Source of the DNA: Nodosilinea sp. P-1105 | GTDB lineage: Bacteria > Cyanobacteriota > Cyanobacteriia > Phormidesmidales > Phormidesmidaceae | Direction: 5' to 3' | Assembly (NCBI RefSeq): GCF_012911975.1 | Contig: NZ_SMDQ01000047.1 | Coordinates: forward strand, 1 to 44,006 | Length of the DNA: 44,006 bases | Shown: positions 24,727 through 33,279 of the stretch, one piece after another | Position numbering within the stretch: the stretch's first letter is position 1 | Layout: the number at the start of each line of letters is the position of its first letter | Position numbers and translations under genes: made by a program | The notes under the pieces: model-generated | Told to the model about the DNA's origin: nothing | The model's database searches: none | What the model saw: only the letters and a program-made list of their open reading frames with translations

Positions 24727-25554
24727 ATGCAGGGAGAACTCCTAGCCTTGCGCCCGGGGGTACAGCTCCAGGTCTGCCACCGGGGCGGCAGTGCTCCGGC
24801 GGTAGTTTACCTCCACGGGGGATTGGGCAATCGCTTTAACCTCAGGGCACAGTACGAGTTTGCCCTGGCCCAGGGCTGGGAAGCGATCGCCTACGACCTG
24901 GCGGGCCACGGCCAGTCCAGCCCCTATCCCCGCTACTCCCTGGGTCGTCACTGCCGCGATCTAACCCGCCTACTGGATCGGTTTCAGATTGCTCGTCCCA
25001 TCCTGTTTGCCCACAGCTATGGGGTGCCCCTGGCCTTGGAGTGGTGTCAGCGTCATCCGGTGGTGGGGCTGGTGTTGGTGGCGGGCGGCACCCACGACCT
25101 CGCTCCCTGGTGGGAAGTTCCCCTCATACAGAGCCTCGCCTGGGGTGGACGACACCTGTTTCGCTGGGAACCGCTACAGCGGCTGGTGACCCAGTCCATT
25201 AGTCGCCTCGATCACCCTACCATCCAGCAATTTATGGCCGAAAGCCCCATCCCCGTCGATGCGGCCCCCTACAAGTCGCTGCAAATCTTTTGGGGCTACC
25301 ACTTCTTTGCCCAACGTCAAACCTGGCAGCTCGATATTCCAGCCCTGGTGATCAGCGGCGGGCGCGATCCCACGTTTACCCGCGCCATGGGCGACGCCCT
25401 GACCCAGCACTTTGCCCCCGGCCAACACCTGCACCTGCCCGAGGCGGGGCATTTGATCATGGCAGAATACCCTGAACGGATCAATCACGCCCTGGCAGAC
25501 TTCAGGCAGCGTTGCGCTGTCCCGGCCAAGGACACGCCGGTTCCCAATGGGTAG
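24727..25554 (+). CDS. Alpha/beta-hydrolase-fold protein
   Basis: A 275-residue cytosolic alpha/beta hydrolase starting at the ATG on 24727 (MQGELLALRPG). The frame is open to an ATG at 24688, but those 13 codons are the tail of the choloylglycine-hydrolase relic. Motifs: oxyanion strand VVYLHGGLGNRF (about 27-38), AYDLAGHGQSS, nucleophile elbow LFAHSYGVPLALEW with Ser at about residue 98, acid in ISGGRDPTFT, and histidine in LPEAGHLIMAEYPE. The type is that of the general esterase/haloperoxidase group; no substrate can be named. A TCTAGA repeat begins six bases after its stop. The upstream relic may have donated its leader. Confidence 0.88.
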   Translation: MQGELLALRPGVQLQVCHRGGSAPAVVYLHGGLGNRFNLRAQYEFALAQGWEAIAYDLAGHGQSSPYPRYSLGRHCRDLTRLLDRFQIARPILFAHSYGVPLALEWCQRHPVVGLVLVAGGTHDLAPWWEVPLIQSLAWGGRHLFRWEPLQRLVTQSISRLDHPTIQQFMAESPIPVDAAPYKSLQIFWGYHFFAQRQTWQLDIPALVISGGRDPTFTRAMGDALTQHFAPGQHLHLPEAGHLIMAEYPERINHALADFRQRCAVPAKDTPVPNG

Positions 25555-25560
25555 GGATTC

Positions 25561-25668
25561 TCTAGAACGCCGGTACAGATCCCAGGGCAGAACCCTGGGA
25601 TACCCCAAAATTCCTGGCTAACCAGCCCAAGAACCCTGGGATCTTGACATACTGTACCGATGCTCTAG
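25561..25668 (-). repeat. CTAGAG/TCTAGA repeat, copy B
   Basis: A 108-base unit running from TCTAGAACGCCGGTACAG to CTGTACCGATGCTCTAG. The two ends are imperfect inverted repeats of each other (CTAGA.C.CCGGTACA with CTAGAGCATCGGTACA, then GATCCCAGGG on both sides), so the whole can fold on itself. The internal CCCAGGGCAGAACCCTGGG forms a further hairpin. It starts six bases after the stop of the upstream hydrolase gene. Confidence 0.8.
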
Positions 25669-25728
25669 GCATTGCATAACAGATACTGAATCCGCCTTGG
25701 TAAACCCCGATTCATCATCAGAAATCCC

Positions 25729-25773
25729 GTAGGGGCGTAGCATGTGTCACGCGCTGTCAGGGTATGCCCCTAC
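25729..25773. repeat. GTAGGGGC palindromic repeat
   Basis: GTAGGGGCGTA (25729-25739) pairs with TATGCCCCTAC (25763-25773), one mismatch, 23-base loop. It is of the type commonly scattered between genes in filamentous cyanobacteria. Confidence 0.6.
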
Positions 25774-25876
25774 AAAGCGGGTGTATTCAAATAGGATGCG
25801 GTAGTCACAGCTCTGTCGGATGTTTCTAAAATGTAGGGTAAGCCTGCCCATGAGCCAGACGTTTTTAGACAACACC

Positions 25877-27580
25877 TTACTCGTCTAGCAGGTCTAGCAG
25901 GCTATCGAGCAACTCGCGCACTAGATAGCGATTAAACGGAGCCTGGCTCACGGCTTCCACATAGGCCGACCGCAAAAACGGCTCGTAGGTCAGATCACCT
26001 GTCAGGTAGACCTTGACAAAGGCCAGGCTCACCGCACTGATAATGCCACGGTTGAGCTCGATAGCCTCGTCTATCCCCTGGGTCAGATCGCGATCGAGAT
26101 GCAAAAAACGATTGATGAGACGGGTTAACTCTGGGGTATGAGAAGACCTTTCCCCCAGGTAAAAGTATTTGTCCTCGATGGTTAACCAACGAAAAGTGCT
26201 GAGTTGCTCAGGCACTGCCGGAGTGGCGATGTCAAATTCTCCTGCCTTCAGGATGGTCGGAATCTGAATTCGGCTGATGCCTGATTGACCAAACAGGCGA
26301 GTAACCGGCGAATGGGCCAGTACAGCTTTAACACGGCGATCGCGCAGGCCCGTTTGCCCCAGGGTTTCGATCACAGCGGGATCGTCATCTAATTCTAGGG
26401 CACGACATTCCAGCAGTTCAGCCACATTCAGCACCACATTAGTTACAGGGATACACTGCTGCCGCAGCAGATCAAAATCGACCGTAGCCCCGGCCAGCGC
26501 CAAAGCAGTATAGCCGCCAAAGGAGTGACCCATAACGGCGACCTGGTCCAAGTTAAGCTTGCCCCAGTAGTCGGCCTGGTTGGTGCGGGCCAGTTCATCG
26601 AGCAGGCGGGTAATATCGAGGGGGCGATCAATAAATTCTCGAGCCCTAAAGGCTTCATTTGACAGGCCGCTAAACAGCGCTTGCTTTTGGGCGAGGTTGC
26701 TGCCAATGTGCTCGGGCAAAGCCGCTACAACCCCATAGGAGGCCAAATGGACACCAAGATCGAGGAAGTTGGTGCGAGTGTCGCCTAACCCATGGGAAAT
26801 GACCGCGATTGGCAGTGTCCCTGGCAGCTGCTCTAGATTGTCGGGGACAATGACTTCCACCGGGTAAGCGCGGTTCCGCTCTGTATCGTTAATCGTTAAG
26901 GAAATCTGCCGAGTGGAGTAGGGGCCAGGCTGAGTGATGTCAGGTAGGGCCGCTAGGTCAAAGGGAGGCGGCAGAGCGGCATCAGCCGCAGACTGCTGGG
27001 CGACGGCCTCTCTGAGGATAGCAGTGTTGTCAGCTTCAGCAATCACCTCCTGGGCAGCGGCTACGATGCGAGATAAATCAATCCGCATTCCCCCGGTCGG
27101 AAAGTTGCGAATCACCGCCAGCAGGGAAATATCGCCAGCGGCGGCGGTGGTAATTAAAGCAGACCGTAGAGCCAGTTGGCCATTCTGCGAGGCCTCAGTT
27201 TTGATTAAAGTACCGGCGAAGCGAAGCATGTCCTCGCCCATGGGGCTATAGAGCCACTGGGTCAGCGGCACCACATCAATGCTGCGGCTAGCCTGAAGCG
27301 CTGCTCGCACGCCCTGCTGCTGCTCGGCATTGATCTTTTGGAGCAATCCCCCCAGGTGGCCATCGGCTACTCCGGTGGTGGCAAAACGCTCTAGCGAAGC
27401 CGTAGAAATTGACCGACTGAAGGGGCCATACTCAATCACGATGGTTTCCACAGCCAGCCCTGGGGCAGCCAGCGCTAGGGTAGTCAGTGTGGTTAGCAGG
27501 GCGCTGAACGGAGCGATTGAGTGACGCAGCCAAGCAAACTGGGGTCGGCCCAAGGATTGAGCGAAAAAGCGACTGACCAT
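25877..27580 (-). CDS. Exported alpha/beta hydrolase with N-terminal DUF1400
   Basis: A 567-residue protein with an extended signal sequence (SALLTTLTTLALAAPGLAVE, cleaved near residue 43). Residues about 43-185 match the cyanobacterial DUF1400 domain (IVIEYGPFSRSISTASLERF, GQLALRSALITTAAAGDISL). A dienelactone-hydrolase/PAF-acetylhydrolase-like domain follows: LPIAVISHGLGDTRTNF, nucleophile elbow VAVMGHSFGGYTALALAG (about residue 350), and late segments PTILKAGEFDIATP and SSHTPELTRLINRFL with a possible acid and His. It is probably periplasmic or lipoprotein-like and acts on an ester or lipid, but the substrate is not known. Monocistronic. Confidence 0.88.
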   Translation of the reverse strand: MVSRFFAQSLGRPQFAWLRHSIAPFSALLTTLTTLALAAPGLAVETIVIEYGPFSRSISTASLERFATTGVADGHLGGLLQKINAEQQQGVRAALQASRSIDVVPLTQWLYSPMGEDMLRFAGTLIKTEASQNGQLALRSALITTAAAGDISLLAVIRNFPTGGMRIDLSRIVAAAQEVIAEADNTAILREAVAQQSAADAALPPPFDLAALPDITQPGPYSTRQISLTINDTERNRAYPVEVIVPDNLEQLPGTLPIAVISHGLGDTRTNFLDLGVHLASYGVVAALPEHIGSNLAQKQALFSGLSNEAFRAREFIDRPLDITRLLDELARTNQADYWGKLNLDQVAVMGHSFGGYTALALAGATVDFDLLRQQCIPVTNVVLNVAELLECRALELDDDPAVIETLGQTGLRDRRVKAVLAHSPVTRLFGQSGISRIQIPTILKAGEFDIATPAVPEQLSTFRWLTIEDKYFYLGERSSHTPELTRLINRFLHLDRDLTQGIDEAIELNRGIISAVSLAFVKVYLTGDLTYEPFLRSAYVEAVSQAPFNRYLVRELLDSLLDLLDE

Positions 27581-27685
27581 GACATGGCTTAATTATTGTT
27601 GTAAACAGTATAGGAGGATTAGCCCAATGGGGGGTCTCTACTGCCGTCTTACTTCTGCTCTTCTATACACTAAGGCCTGTCTTGA

Positions 27686-28303
27686 CTAAGGTCTGTCTTT
27701 GATTTCCAGGGTTAACCGCAACGGTATGGATATTTGCCAACGAATGATGGCGCTGCGCAGCCCAAAAATGATCGCTATCGCCAGCAGCCGTGCCTGGGCT
27801 TGGGGCATGAGCGACATCAGCGCCAGATAACCTACACAACCCACTAAAATAGGCGTGGCGTACAGTTCCCGCGAGAGCAGTAGGGTCGGGCGCTGAGTGA
27901 CTATATCTCGAAAAAGGCCACCCGAAATGCCGGTCACGATGCCCATCACCACGGCAACTGTCGGCACATATCCAAATGCCAATGTCTTCTCAATCACCTG
28001 TACCGAAATCAAGGCAATTCCTGCGGCATCCAGGTAGGAAATCAGACGAGGAGGTAGCCTCAGGATTAACCGAATACCCACAAACGCTAGGCAGGAAGCC
28101 CCCACCGCAACCCAGAAGTAGGTCAGATCAAACAGCCAGAACACCGGCAAGTCCAGGATCATGTCCCGCAGGGTACCGCCTCCCAGGGCCGTCAGTAAAC
28201 CCACGAAGACAATACTGATAAGGTCAAGGCGAGTGCGCGCCGCCGACAGCACTCCAGAAATGGCAAATACGCCAATACCAAGCTGAGTCAGAAAATATTC
28301 CAT
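27686..28303 (-). CDS. TRIC-type cation channel (UPF0126 family)
   Basis: A 205-residue protein with seven hydrophobic segments. It contains two repeats of the UPF0126/TRIC unit: GIGVFAISGVLSAAR...VGLLTALGGGTLRDMIL (residues about 10-50), and the second with VMGIVTGISGGLFRDIVTQRP (about 118-140). The GGG.LRD and GG..RD motifs are the signature of these trimeric cation channels; bacterial members conduct K+ and Na+. The length is normal. A hairpin (28318-28384) lies between it and the antiporter gene upstream. It is one of four ion channels in this half of the window. Confidence 0.92.
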   Translation of the reverse strand: MEYFLTQLGIGVFAISGVLSAARTRLDLISIVFVGLLTALGGGTLRDMILDLPVFWLFDLTYFWVAVGASCLAFVGIRLILRLPPRLISYLDAAGIALISVQVIEKTLAFGYVPTVAVVMGIVTGISGGLFRDIVTQRPTLLLSRELYATPILVGCVGYLALMSLMPQAQARLLAIAIIFGLRSAIIRWQISIPLRLTLEIKDRP

Positions 28304-28317
28304 ATTTCCATGGGTTT

Positions 28318-28384
28318 CATAGGATAGGCCAAGGCCGTCTGATATCTGCTGCAGGGGTAATGGAATGACTTGGCTTATCCTATG
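28318..28384 (-). terminator. Inverted repeat after the antiporter gene
   Basis: CATAGGATAGGCCAAG (28318-28333) and CTTGGCTTATCCTATG (28369-28384) are 16-base arms with one mismatch and a 35-base loop. On the minus strand they follow the antiporter stop (28409) and precede the TRIC gene. There is no T-tract. It may end or process the antiporter transcript, or be an operator for the TRIC gene. Confidence 0.45.
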
Positions 28385-28408
28385 AATTAGCTATTGGTAG
28401 CCCTCAGA

Positions 28409-29929
28409 TTAGCTATTGGCGGCAATATCCACATTGTCAAGATACTTAAGCGAAGCCGTGCTTTTCTCGATTTCATCAGATGAAACCACCTGCCACTCAC
28501 GCTTACGATTGGCATAGAAGATAAAAGGAGGAATCCCGAACAGAATCAAGCCGCCAAACAAAATGCTTTCATACAGAATCGGAGACATAGCCCTAAACTG
28601 ATTTGGTGGCACAAACCCCAGCAACAGGGCAAGGACGGATGCAATCAACCCTAGAATAGCCCAGAATTTGATGGCCGGGCAGACGAATCCACGCTGAATG
28701 TTTGGCTGGGTCTGTCGGAGTCTGAGAGCCGCTAGGAACATGAAGATGTAGACGGTTAGGTAGATTTGGGCCGCGATCGCACTCAGTATCCAAAAGGCTG
28801 TTGACACATCGGGCACCACTACATATATCAAAGCCAACAGGGTTACGATTACAGCCTGAACGATCAAAATGTTCTGCTGCACCCCCTTAGCATTGGTTGC
28901 TTGCCACCAGCGGGGCATCGCACCAGAACGGGCCACCATCAGCAGACCTGAGGATGGACCAGCGGTCCAAGTCAACACGCCACCCAGAGCCCCAAAAATG
29001 AGCAGCACAGCCATGATTTTGTCAGCCCAAAGAATATTGAACCGAGTGAAAAATTCCGTGTAGGCCTGCATTACCCCAGCGGTCAAACTTGTTGAATCGG
29101 AGGGAACGACAAAGGAGATGGCCAGGGTGGGGGGAATAAAAATTAGAACAATTAAAATGGCTGCAATGCTAATGGCCCGCGGCATCTGCTTTTGAGGATT
29201 CGCAAGCGAGCGGGCATGAATAGCGTTCATCTCAATTCCGGCATAGGCCAGAAAATTACCTACAACCAAAACTAAACCACCCAGCATCCCCGAGAACTCT
29301 TTCCAGTACTCTGCGGCATTGCGATGATGACCAGCCACCACAGTGGACGTCGAACTGAAAATATCGGGGACCAAGGCTCCTAGGGTTAGCGGAGCTGCCG
29401 AGGGGCGTCCTGTCAGCAGCCAGGTAGCGCCCAAGACAATCAGCACTGCGGCGGGGAATAGCGTCCCTAAAATCATGAACCAGGAGGATAGTTTTGATAA
29501 GGCACTGAGCCCGCCCAGGGCAACTAACGTACTGATCCAGTACAGAACGATGATGACCGTAGCGATAAAAAAACCATTGTTGGCAAGCCCTGGATTAAAT
29601 AAGTAGGCTACGGTACTAGCAGCGAAAGCCAGCACAGTCGGATACCAGGTCATTACGTTCATCCATAGGTACCAGATGGAGAAGAATCCCCATTTGTTAC
29701 CAAAGGCTTGCTTTACCCAGCCATAGAGGCCGCCATTCCATCCAGTGGCCAGTTCAGAGGCCACTAGGGCAACTGGAACGAAGAACACTGCAGCGGGCAA
29801 AAGATACAGGAATACCGAGCCCAGGCCATAGACAGCCATAGCCGGTAAAGAGCGGATGCTGGCGACCGCTGCCACCATCATGAATGATAGGGTCAGCCAA
29901 CCAATAGATTTTTCGGTTTTTGCAGTCAT
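28409..29929 (-). CDS. APC-family amino acid antiporter, GadC-like
   Basis: A 506-residue transporter starting at the ATG on 29929 (MTAKTEKSIGWLTLSFMMVA); the TTG five codons upstream is less likely. About 12 transmembrane segments are visible. The first helix has the APC unwound motif (AVYGLGSVFLYLLPAAVFFVP), followed by ELATGWNGGLYGWVKQAFG, which resembles the glutamate:GABA antiporter group, and TWTAGPSSGLLMVARSGAMP near residue 325. It lies directly downstream (about 300 bases) of glutamate decarboxylase on the same strand, which supports a glutamate/GABA exchange role. A 12-base direct repeat (ATTAGCTATTGG at 28386 and 28408) surrounds its stop codon. Confidence 0.85.
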   Translation of the reverse strand: MTAKTEKSIGWLTLSFMMVAAVASIRSLPAMAVYGLGSVFLYLLPAAVFFVPVALVASELATGWNGGLYGWVKQAFGNKWGFFSIWYLWMNVMTWYPTVLAFAASTVAYLFNPGLANNGFFIATVIIVLYWISTLVALGGLSALSKLSSWFMILGTLFPAAVLIVLGATWLLTGRPSAAPLTLGALVPDIFSSTSTVVAGHHRNAAEYWKEFSGMLGGLVLVVGNFLAYAGIEMNAIHARSLANPQKQMPRAISIAAILIVLIFIPPTLAISFVVPSDSTSLTAGVMQAYTEFFTRFNILWADKIMAVLLIFGALGGVLTWTAGPSSGLLMVARSGAMPRWWQATNAKGVQQNILIVQAVIVTLLALIYVVVPDVSTAFWILSAIAAQIYLTVYIFMFLAALRLRQTQPNIQRGFVCPAIKFWAILGLIASVLALLLGFVPPNQFRAMSPILYESILFGGLILFGIPPFIFYANRKREWQVVSSDEIEKSTASLKYLDNVDIAANS

Positions 29930-30226
29930 GACATAAAAACCCAAAGTGAAAAGTTCATCTAAGCTGCCTCCCTGGCATATCGCTCATGGGAGGCAGTATT
30001 CGAAGATCTCTCGAAGGCAATCTGTCAGCACCAGGTTATGGGCTTAGCTAGTTACCTCGGACAACCTATTTTTAGGATTTCGGGCCTGTCTCAGGCAGGC
30101 AGCAAGCTGGGAAACCTGGCTCATACCAAATCCGAATCGTATAACCCCGATTCCAAGCAGGCGGCTTGCGTAGGGGCAAACGGTGTTTTTCCAGCCCAAC
30201 CGGGGCTAGCCAAAGCGGATCTAGTA

Positions 30227-31627
30227 TTAGGCGTGCTTGTAGCCCCCTGCTTCTTGCTCTGTCAACGGCACGCTGACGGGGTGTTTGTCGAAGTGGGCGA
30301 TCGCCTGGCGGAAGTCCTGGATCATCAGCGCGGCCATATCTCGCGAGAAGCCCTGCCTCACCAGCACCCGCTGCACCGCCACGTCAGAGACATTGGCGGG
30401 TAGGGTGTAGGCCGGAACCTGCCAGCCTCGCTGCCGCATGCGATCGCCCAGGTCAAACAGCGTGTAGGGCAGCTCTACGCCATCCTTAATCTTCCAGGTC
30501 ACCGCTGGAATGCTCTGTCGAGGGTCGCCGTTGCAAATCAGTTCAAAGGGGCCAGCCTTCACCACCTCTTGACCAATCCACTGGGCCGTGTCGTAACAGG
30601 TCTGGTGAATTTTACGATAGCCCTCCTTACCCAGACGCAGAAACAGGAAATACTGGCAAATGATCTGCCCCGCCGGTCGGGAGAAATTGATGGCAAAGGT
30701 GGGCATTTCGCCGCCCAGGTAGTTCACCTTGAAGATCAGTTCTTCGGGTAGGGCCGAGGTATCGCGCCAGATAATCCAGCCGGTACCCAGGGGAGCCAGC
30801 CCAAACTTGTGGCCGGAGGTACTAATCGACTTCACCCGGGGCACCCGAAAGTCAAACTTAATGTCAGGGGCGCAGAAGGGAGCCAGAAACGCGCCGCTGG
30901 CCCCGTCCACGTGGATATCCACATCCAGTCCGGTGCGGGCTTGGAGGTCATCCAGAGCATCAGCCAGGGGTTCCACAAACTCGTAGTTACCAGAGTGGGT
31001 AACGCCAAAGGTGGGCACCACACAGATGGTGTTTTCGTCCACTCGCTTCAGCATTTCGGTGGCATCCATGAAATACCGCCCCCGATCCATCGGCACTTCG
31101 CGAATTTCCACATCCCAATAGCGACAAAACTTATGCCAGCAGACCTGCACCGGACCACACACCAGGTTAGGCTGATCAGTGGGCTGGCCCTCGGCTTTCC
31201 GTCGCGCCCGCCAGCGGTGTAGGGCCGCCATCCCCCCCAGCATGCAGGCTTCGCTAGAACCAATAGTGGAGGTGCCGATGGGGTTTTCGTGGGGTTGGCT
31301 GTTCCACAGGTCGGCCAGCATCTTGACGCAGCGGCTTTCGATTTCCGCCGTCTGGGGATACTCATCTTTGTCGACCATGTTTTTGTTGATCGACAGGGCC
31401 ATCAGCTTATGCAGGTCTTCGTTTTCCCAGGTTTGACAGAAGGTGGCCAAATTTTGGCGGGCGTTGCCATCTAGGAACAACTCATCATGCACGAGCTGAT
31501 AGATAGCATCATGGCGCGCTTCGCCATCAGGGAACTCTGCAGTGGGAGCAATCATCGAACCATAGGAGCTGCCGAAGACTTCGTCGAGCTCGCTATCGGG
31601 ATTATTTTGTTGGATATGTAGGGGCAT
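30227..31627 (-). CDS. gadB: Glutamate decarboxylase (GadB-type)
   Basis: A PLP enzyme converting glutamate to GABA and CO2, using up a proton. From the ATG at 31627 (MPLHIQQNNPDSELDE) the product is 466 residues, the same as E. coli GadA/GadB, with close resemblance throughout: LFLDGNARQNLATFCQTWE, IGSSEACMLGGMAALHRW, LVCGPVQVCWHKFCRYWDVE, VVPTFGVTHSGNYEF, HVDGASGAFLAPF and the PLP lysine in SISTSGHKFGLAPLG (Lys at about 274). The frame extends to a GTG six codons earlier. The tail ends GGYKHA, like the C-terminal tail of E. coli GadB that closes the active site at neutral pH. A GadC-like antiporter follows on the same strand. Likely role: acid tolerance or GABA shunt. Confidence 0.96.
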   Translation of the reverse strand: MPLHIQQNNPDSELDEVFGSSYGSMIAPTAEFPDGEARHDAIYQLVHDELFLDGNARQNLATFCQTWENEDLHKLMALSINKNMVDKDEYPQTAEIESRCVKMLADLWNSQPHENPIGTSTIGSSEACMLGGMAALHRWRARRKAEGQPTDQPNLVCGPVQVCWHKFCRYWDVEIREVPMDRGRYFMDATEMLKRVDENTICVVPTFGVTHSGNYEFVEPLADALDDLQARTGLDVDIHVDGASGAFLAPFCAPDIKFDFRVPRVKSISTSGHKFGLAPLGTGWIIWRDTSALPEELIFKVNYLGGEMPTFAINFSRPAGQIICQYFLFLRLGKEGYRKIHQTCYDTAQWIGQEVVKAGPFELICNGDPRQSIPAVTWKIKDGVELPYTLFDLGDRMRQRGWQVPAYTLPANVSDVAVQRVLVRQGFSRDMAALMIQDFRQAIAHFDKHPVSVPLTEQEAGGYKHA

Positions 31628-31890
31628 ACTAAATCTGAAATGCACAACAAGTCAGGGGCAGCGGGAGTGCCCTAGGCTACACCGACCACCTGCACAGACA
31701 GCTGGGCACTGTACAGACTGAACCAGCTGGGCAATGGGCTGATCTGAGGCCTATTATGATCGGCAACTTAGCTAAAATCAACCTGTTACAGACTTCAGCC
31801 TCTCATAGATATTCTTCTATGAGATGGATTCACGGCAGCTTTTCCCGTACTAGGTTCACCATGCGATTTACCTTACATGCAAAGAATAAG

Positions 31891-31917
31891 GAACTAATAA
31901 AGAACTAATAAAGAACT
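31891..31917 (-). promoter_or_regulatory. 11-bp tandem direct repeats upstream of gadB
   Basis: GAACTAATAAA occurs twice head to tail (31891-31901 and 31902-31912) followed by GAACT. Direct repeats with an 11-base period lie on one face of the helix and often bind response regulators. The site is about 265 bases from the gadB start, so it could serve either neighbour. No regulator can be named. Confidence 0.4.
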
Positions 31918-31962
31918 GTAGACTTGTCCTAAGTCGGTAGGTGCAATTAAATATAAGTTAAT

Positions 31963-32027
31963 GTAGGTTGGGTTGAGGCACGAAACCCAACGCCCGCATG
32001 GGCTACGCTACCGCTAACCCATCCTAC
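31963..32027. repeat. GTAGGTTGGGTT...AACCCATCCTAC repeat
   Basis: GTAGGTTGGGTT at the left and AACCCATCCTAC at the right form a 12-base inverted repeat with one mismatch. Inside are AAACCCAACGCCC and GGGCTACGCTACC. This is a well-known kind of cyanobacterial intergenic repeat. Confidence 0.7.
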
Positions 32028-32078
32028 AGTTGAATTGGCCTACCCACTTAAGGCAATTTTTGGATAACAAAATACCAC

Positions 32079-32118
32079 CGTAGGATGGGCACGGGCAAGA
32101 CCCTTTGCCCATCCTACG
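32079..32118. repeat. CGTAGGATGGGCA palindrome
   Basis: The arms CGTAGGATGGGCA (32079-32091) and TGCCCATCCTACG (32106-32118) are perfectly complementary with a 14-base loop. It is related to the copies at 6086 and 38611. Confidence 0.75.
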
Positions 32119-32250
32119 TAAAGGGAAAATCTTTCCTGGAGATCTCTTAAATTTGTTTCCAATTCCTCAAATAATGTTTAGGGATTTTCTCCAGATATCC
32201 TGCTAGATTTCAGACGGTACTGTGTCGTTGGGTCAGAGTCCGGCTTTACC

Positions 32251-33141
32251 ATGGATCAAGATCATCCTGCCAACAGGCACCACCATCACCTCAAGGATCA
32301 GCTAATTAGAACCGCCGGGCCGTGGCCCTTCACCACCCAGCGGGTCTATCAGCAGATTGACCAGTCCCTCGTGGTGTGGCGATCGCGCGACGATCGCAAA
32401 CACCTCGCCACCGATCGCGCTGACCGGATCGCCAGTGTCGTTACCCTGCTACGGCGCGGTCTTTGGCTACCTCAAACCCTGAACTGGTGGATTGGCCTAA
32501 TCTTCGCTCTGGGAGCGTTCCTCTTTGCCCTGGGCAGCGTACTCAGCCTCTCTCCCCATCTAGCCCAGCGCTGGGCGATATCGTCCAACAGCATCAATGT
32601 CATTTACTTTGCTGGCTCGATTCCGTTTACCACAGCGGCCTATTTGCAACTGTTCCAAGCGGCCAATGCGGCACCGCGATCGCGGCGACGGCGATCGCCT
32701 GTGTGGTTTGGTTGGTTTCCCCACAACATTGGCTGGCTGAGCTGTGCATTGCAATTTCCTGGCACGCTATTGTTTAACCTCAACACCTGGGATGCCATGG
32801 TGCCGGGGCTAACCTGGGTGCAGCAAGATTTGATCATCTGGGCACCAGACTTTGTTGGTTCAGTGCTGTTTCTGGCCTCTGGCTATCTAGGATTTATCGA
32901 AACCTGTCATGCCTACTGGGCCTGGAAGCCCTCTAGCCTATCCTGGTGGATCACCTTTGCAAACTTGCTGGGCTGTATCGGGTTCATGATTGCGGCAGTG
33001 TATGCGCTGGTGCTGCCCCGGCCACTGGTGGCCGATGCCGTCACCCTGGCCACCACGTTTACGCTGCTGGGCGCAGTTTTCTTTTTCATGGGCTCACTGC
33101 TGATGCTGCCAGAGGCCGCCAGGTCAGCCAACCAGCCGTAG
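32251..33141 (+). CDS. Multi-pass membrane protein, possibly YrhK-like
   Basis: A 296-residue protein. The N-terminus is His-rich and polar (MDQDHPANRHHHHLKDQLIR) and cytosolic-looking up to about residue 75, which might bind metal. Six hydrophobic segments follow: WWIGLIFALGAFLFALGSVLSL, NVIYFAGSIPFTTAAYLQLF, NIGWLSCALQFPGTLLFNLN, FVGSVLFLASGYLGFIE, WWITFANLLGCIGFMIAAVYALV and LATTFTLLGAVFFFMGSLLML. The repeated motif of N/F-xxGSxxF resembles YrhK-type membrane proteins, but I am not certain. No transport or catalytic motif is seen. It is convergent with the MscS gene, 138 bases apart. Confidence 0.7.
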   Translation: MDQDHPANRHHHHLKDQLIRTAGPWPFTTQRVYQQIDQSLVVWRSRDDRKHLATDRADRIASVVTLLRRGLWLPQTLNWWIGLIFALGAFLFALGSVLSLSPHLAQRWAISSNSINVIYFAGSIPFTTAAYLQLFQAANAAPRSRRRRSPVWFGWFPHNIGWLSCALQFPGTLLFNLNTWDAMVPGLTWVQQDLIIWAPDFVGSVLFLASGYLGFIETCHAYWAWKPSSLSWWITFANLLGCIGFMIAAVYALVLPRPLVADAVTLATTFTLLGAVFFFMGSLLMLPEAARSANQP

Positions 33142-33279
33142 GTCACCTAGTTCGGGGGCAGGAAAACCTTGGGCCAAGCCGTCTCAAAATCCGCTCATTG
33201 GCAGGCCTGGGCTGCTCTTCTCAGCATAGGCCGAGGTGGGGCAGGGTCAGTCGAGGCTTGCATGGCCACTCACAGTGCT

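Larger units (their letters stand above)
25555..25876. other. Repeat-filled intergenic region
   Basis: 322 bases between converging genes. It contains copy B of the TCTAGA repeat (25561-25668) and a palindrome GTAGGGGCGTA / TATGCCCCTAC (25729-25739 and 25763-25773). No gene seen. Confidence 0.6.
31628..32250. other. Long divergent intergenic region with repeats
   Basis: 623 bases between gadB (minus) and the next plus-strand gene. It contains an 11-bp direct repeat (31891-31917), a large palindromic repeat (31963-32027), a perfect 13-bp inverted repeat (32079-32118) and otherwise AT-rich sequence. Promoters of both neighbours must lie here. No gene seen. Confidence 0.55.

Noticed and set aside
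31628-32250. A hidden RNA gene or riboswitch upstream of the membrane protein gene
   Set aside because: The structure seen is explained by dispersed palindromic repeats; no riboswitch core or tRNA-like pattern was found.
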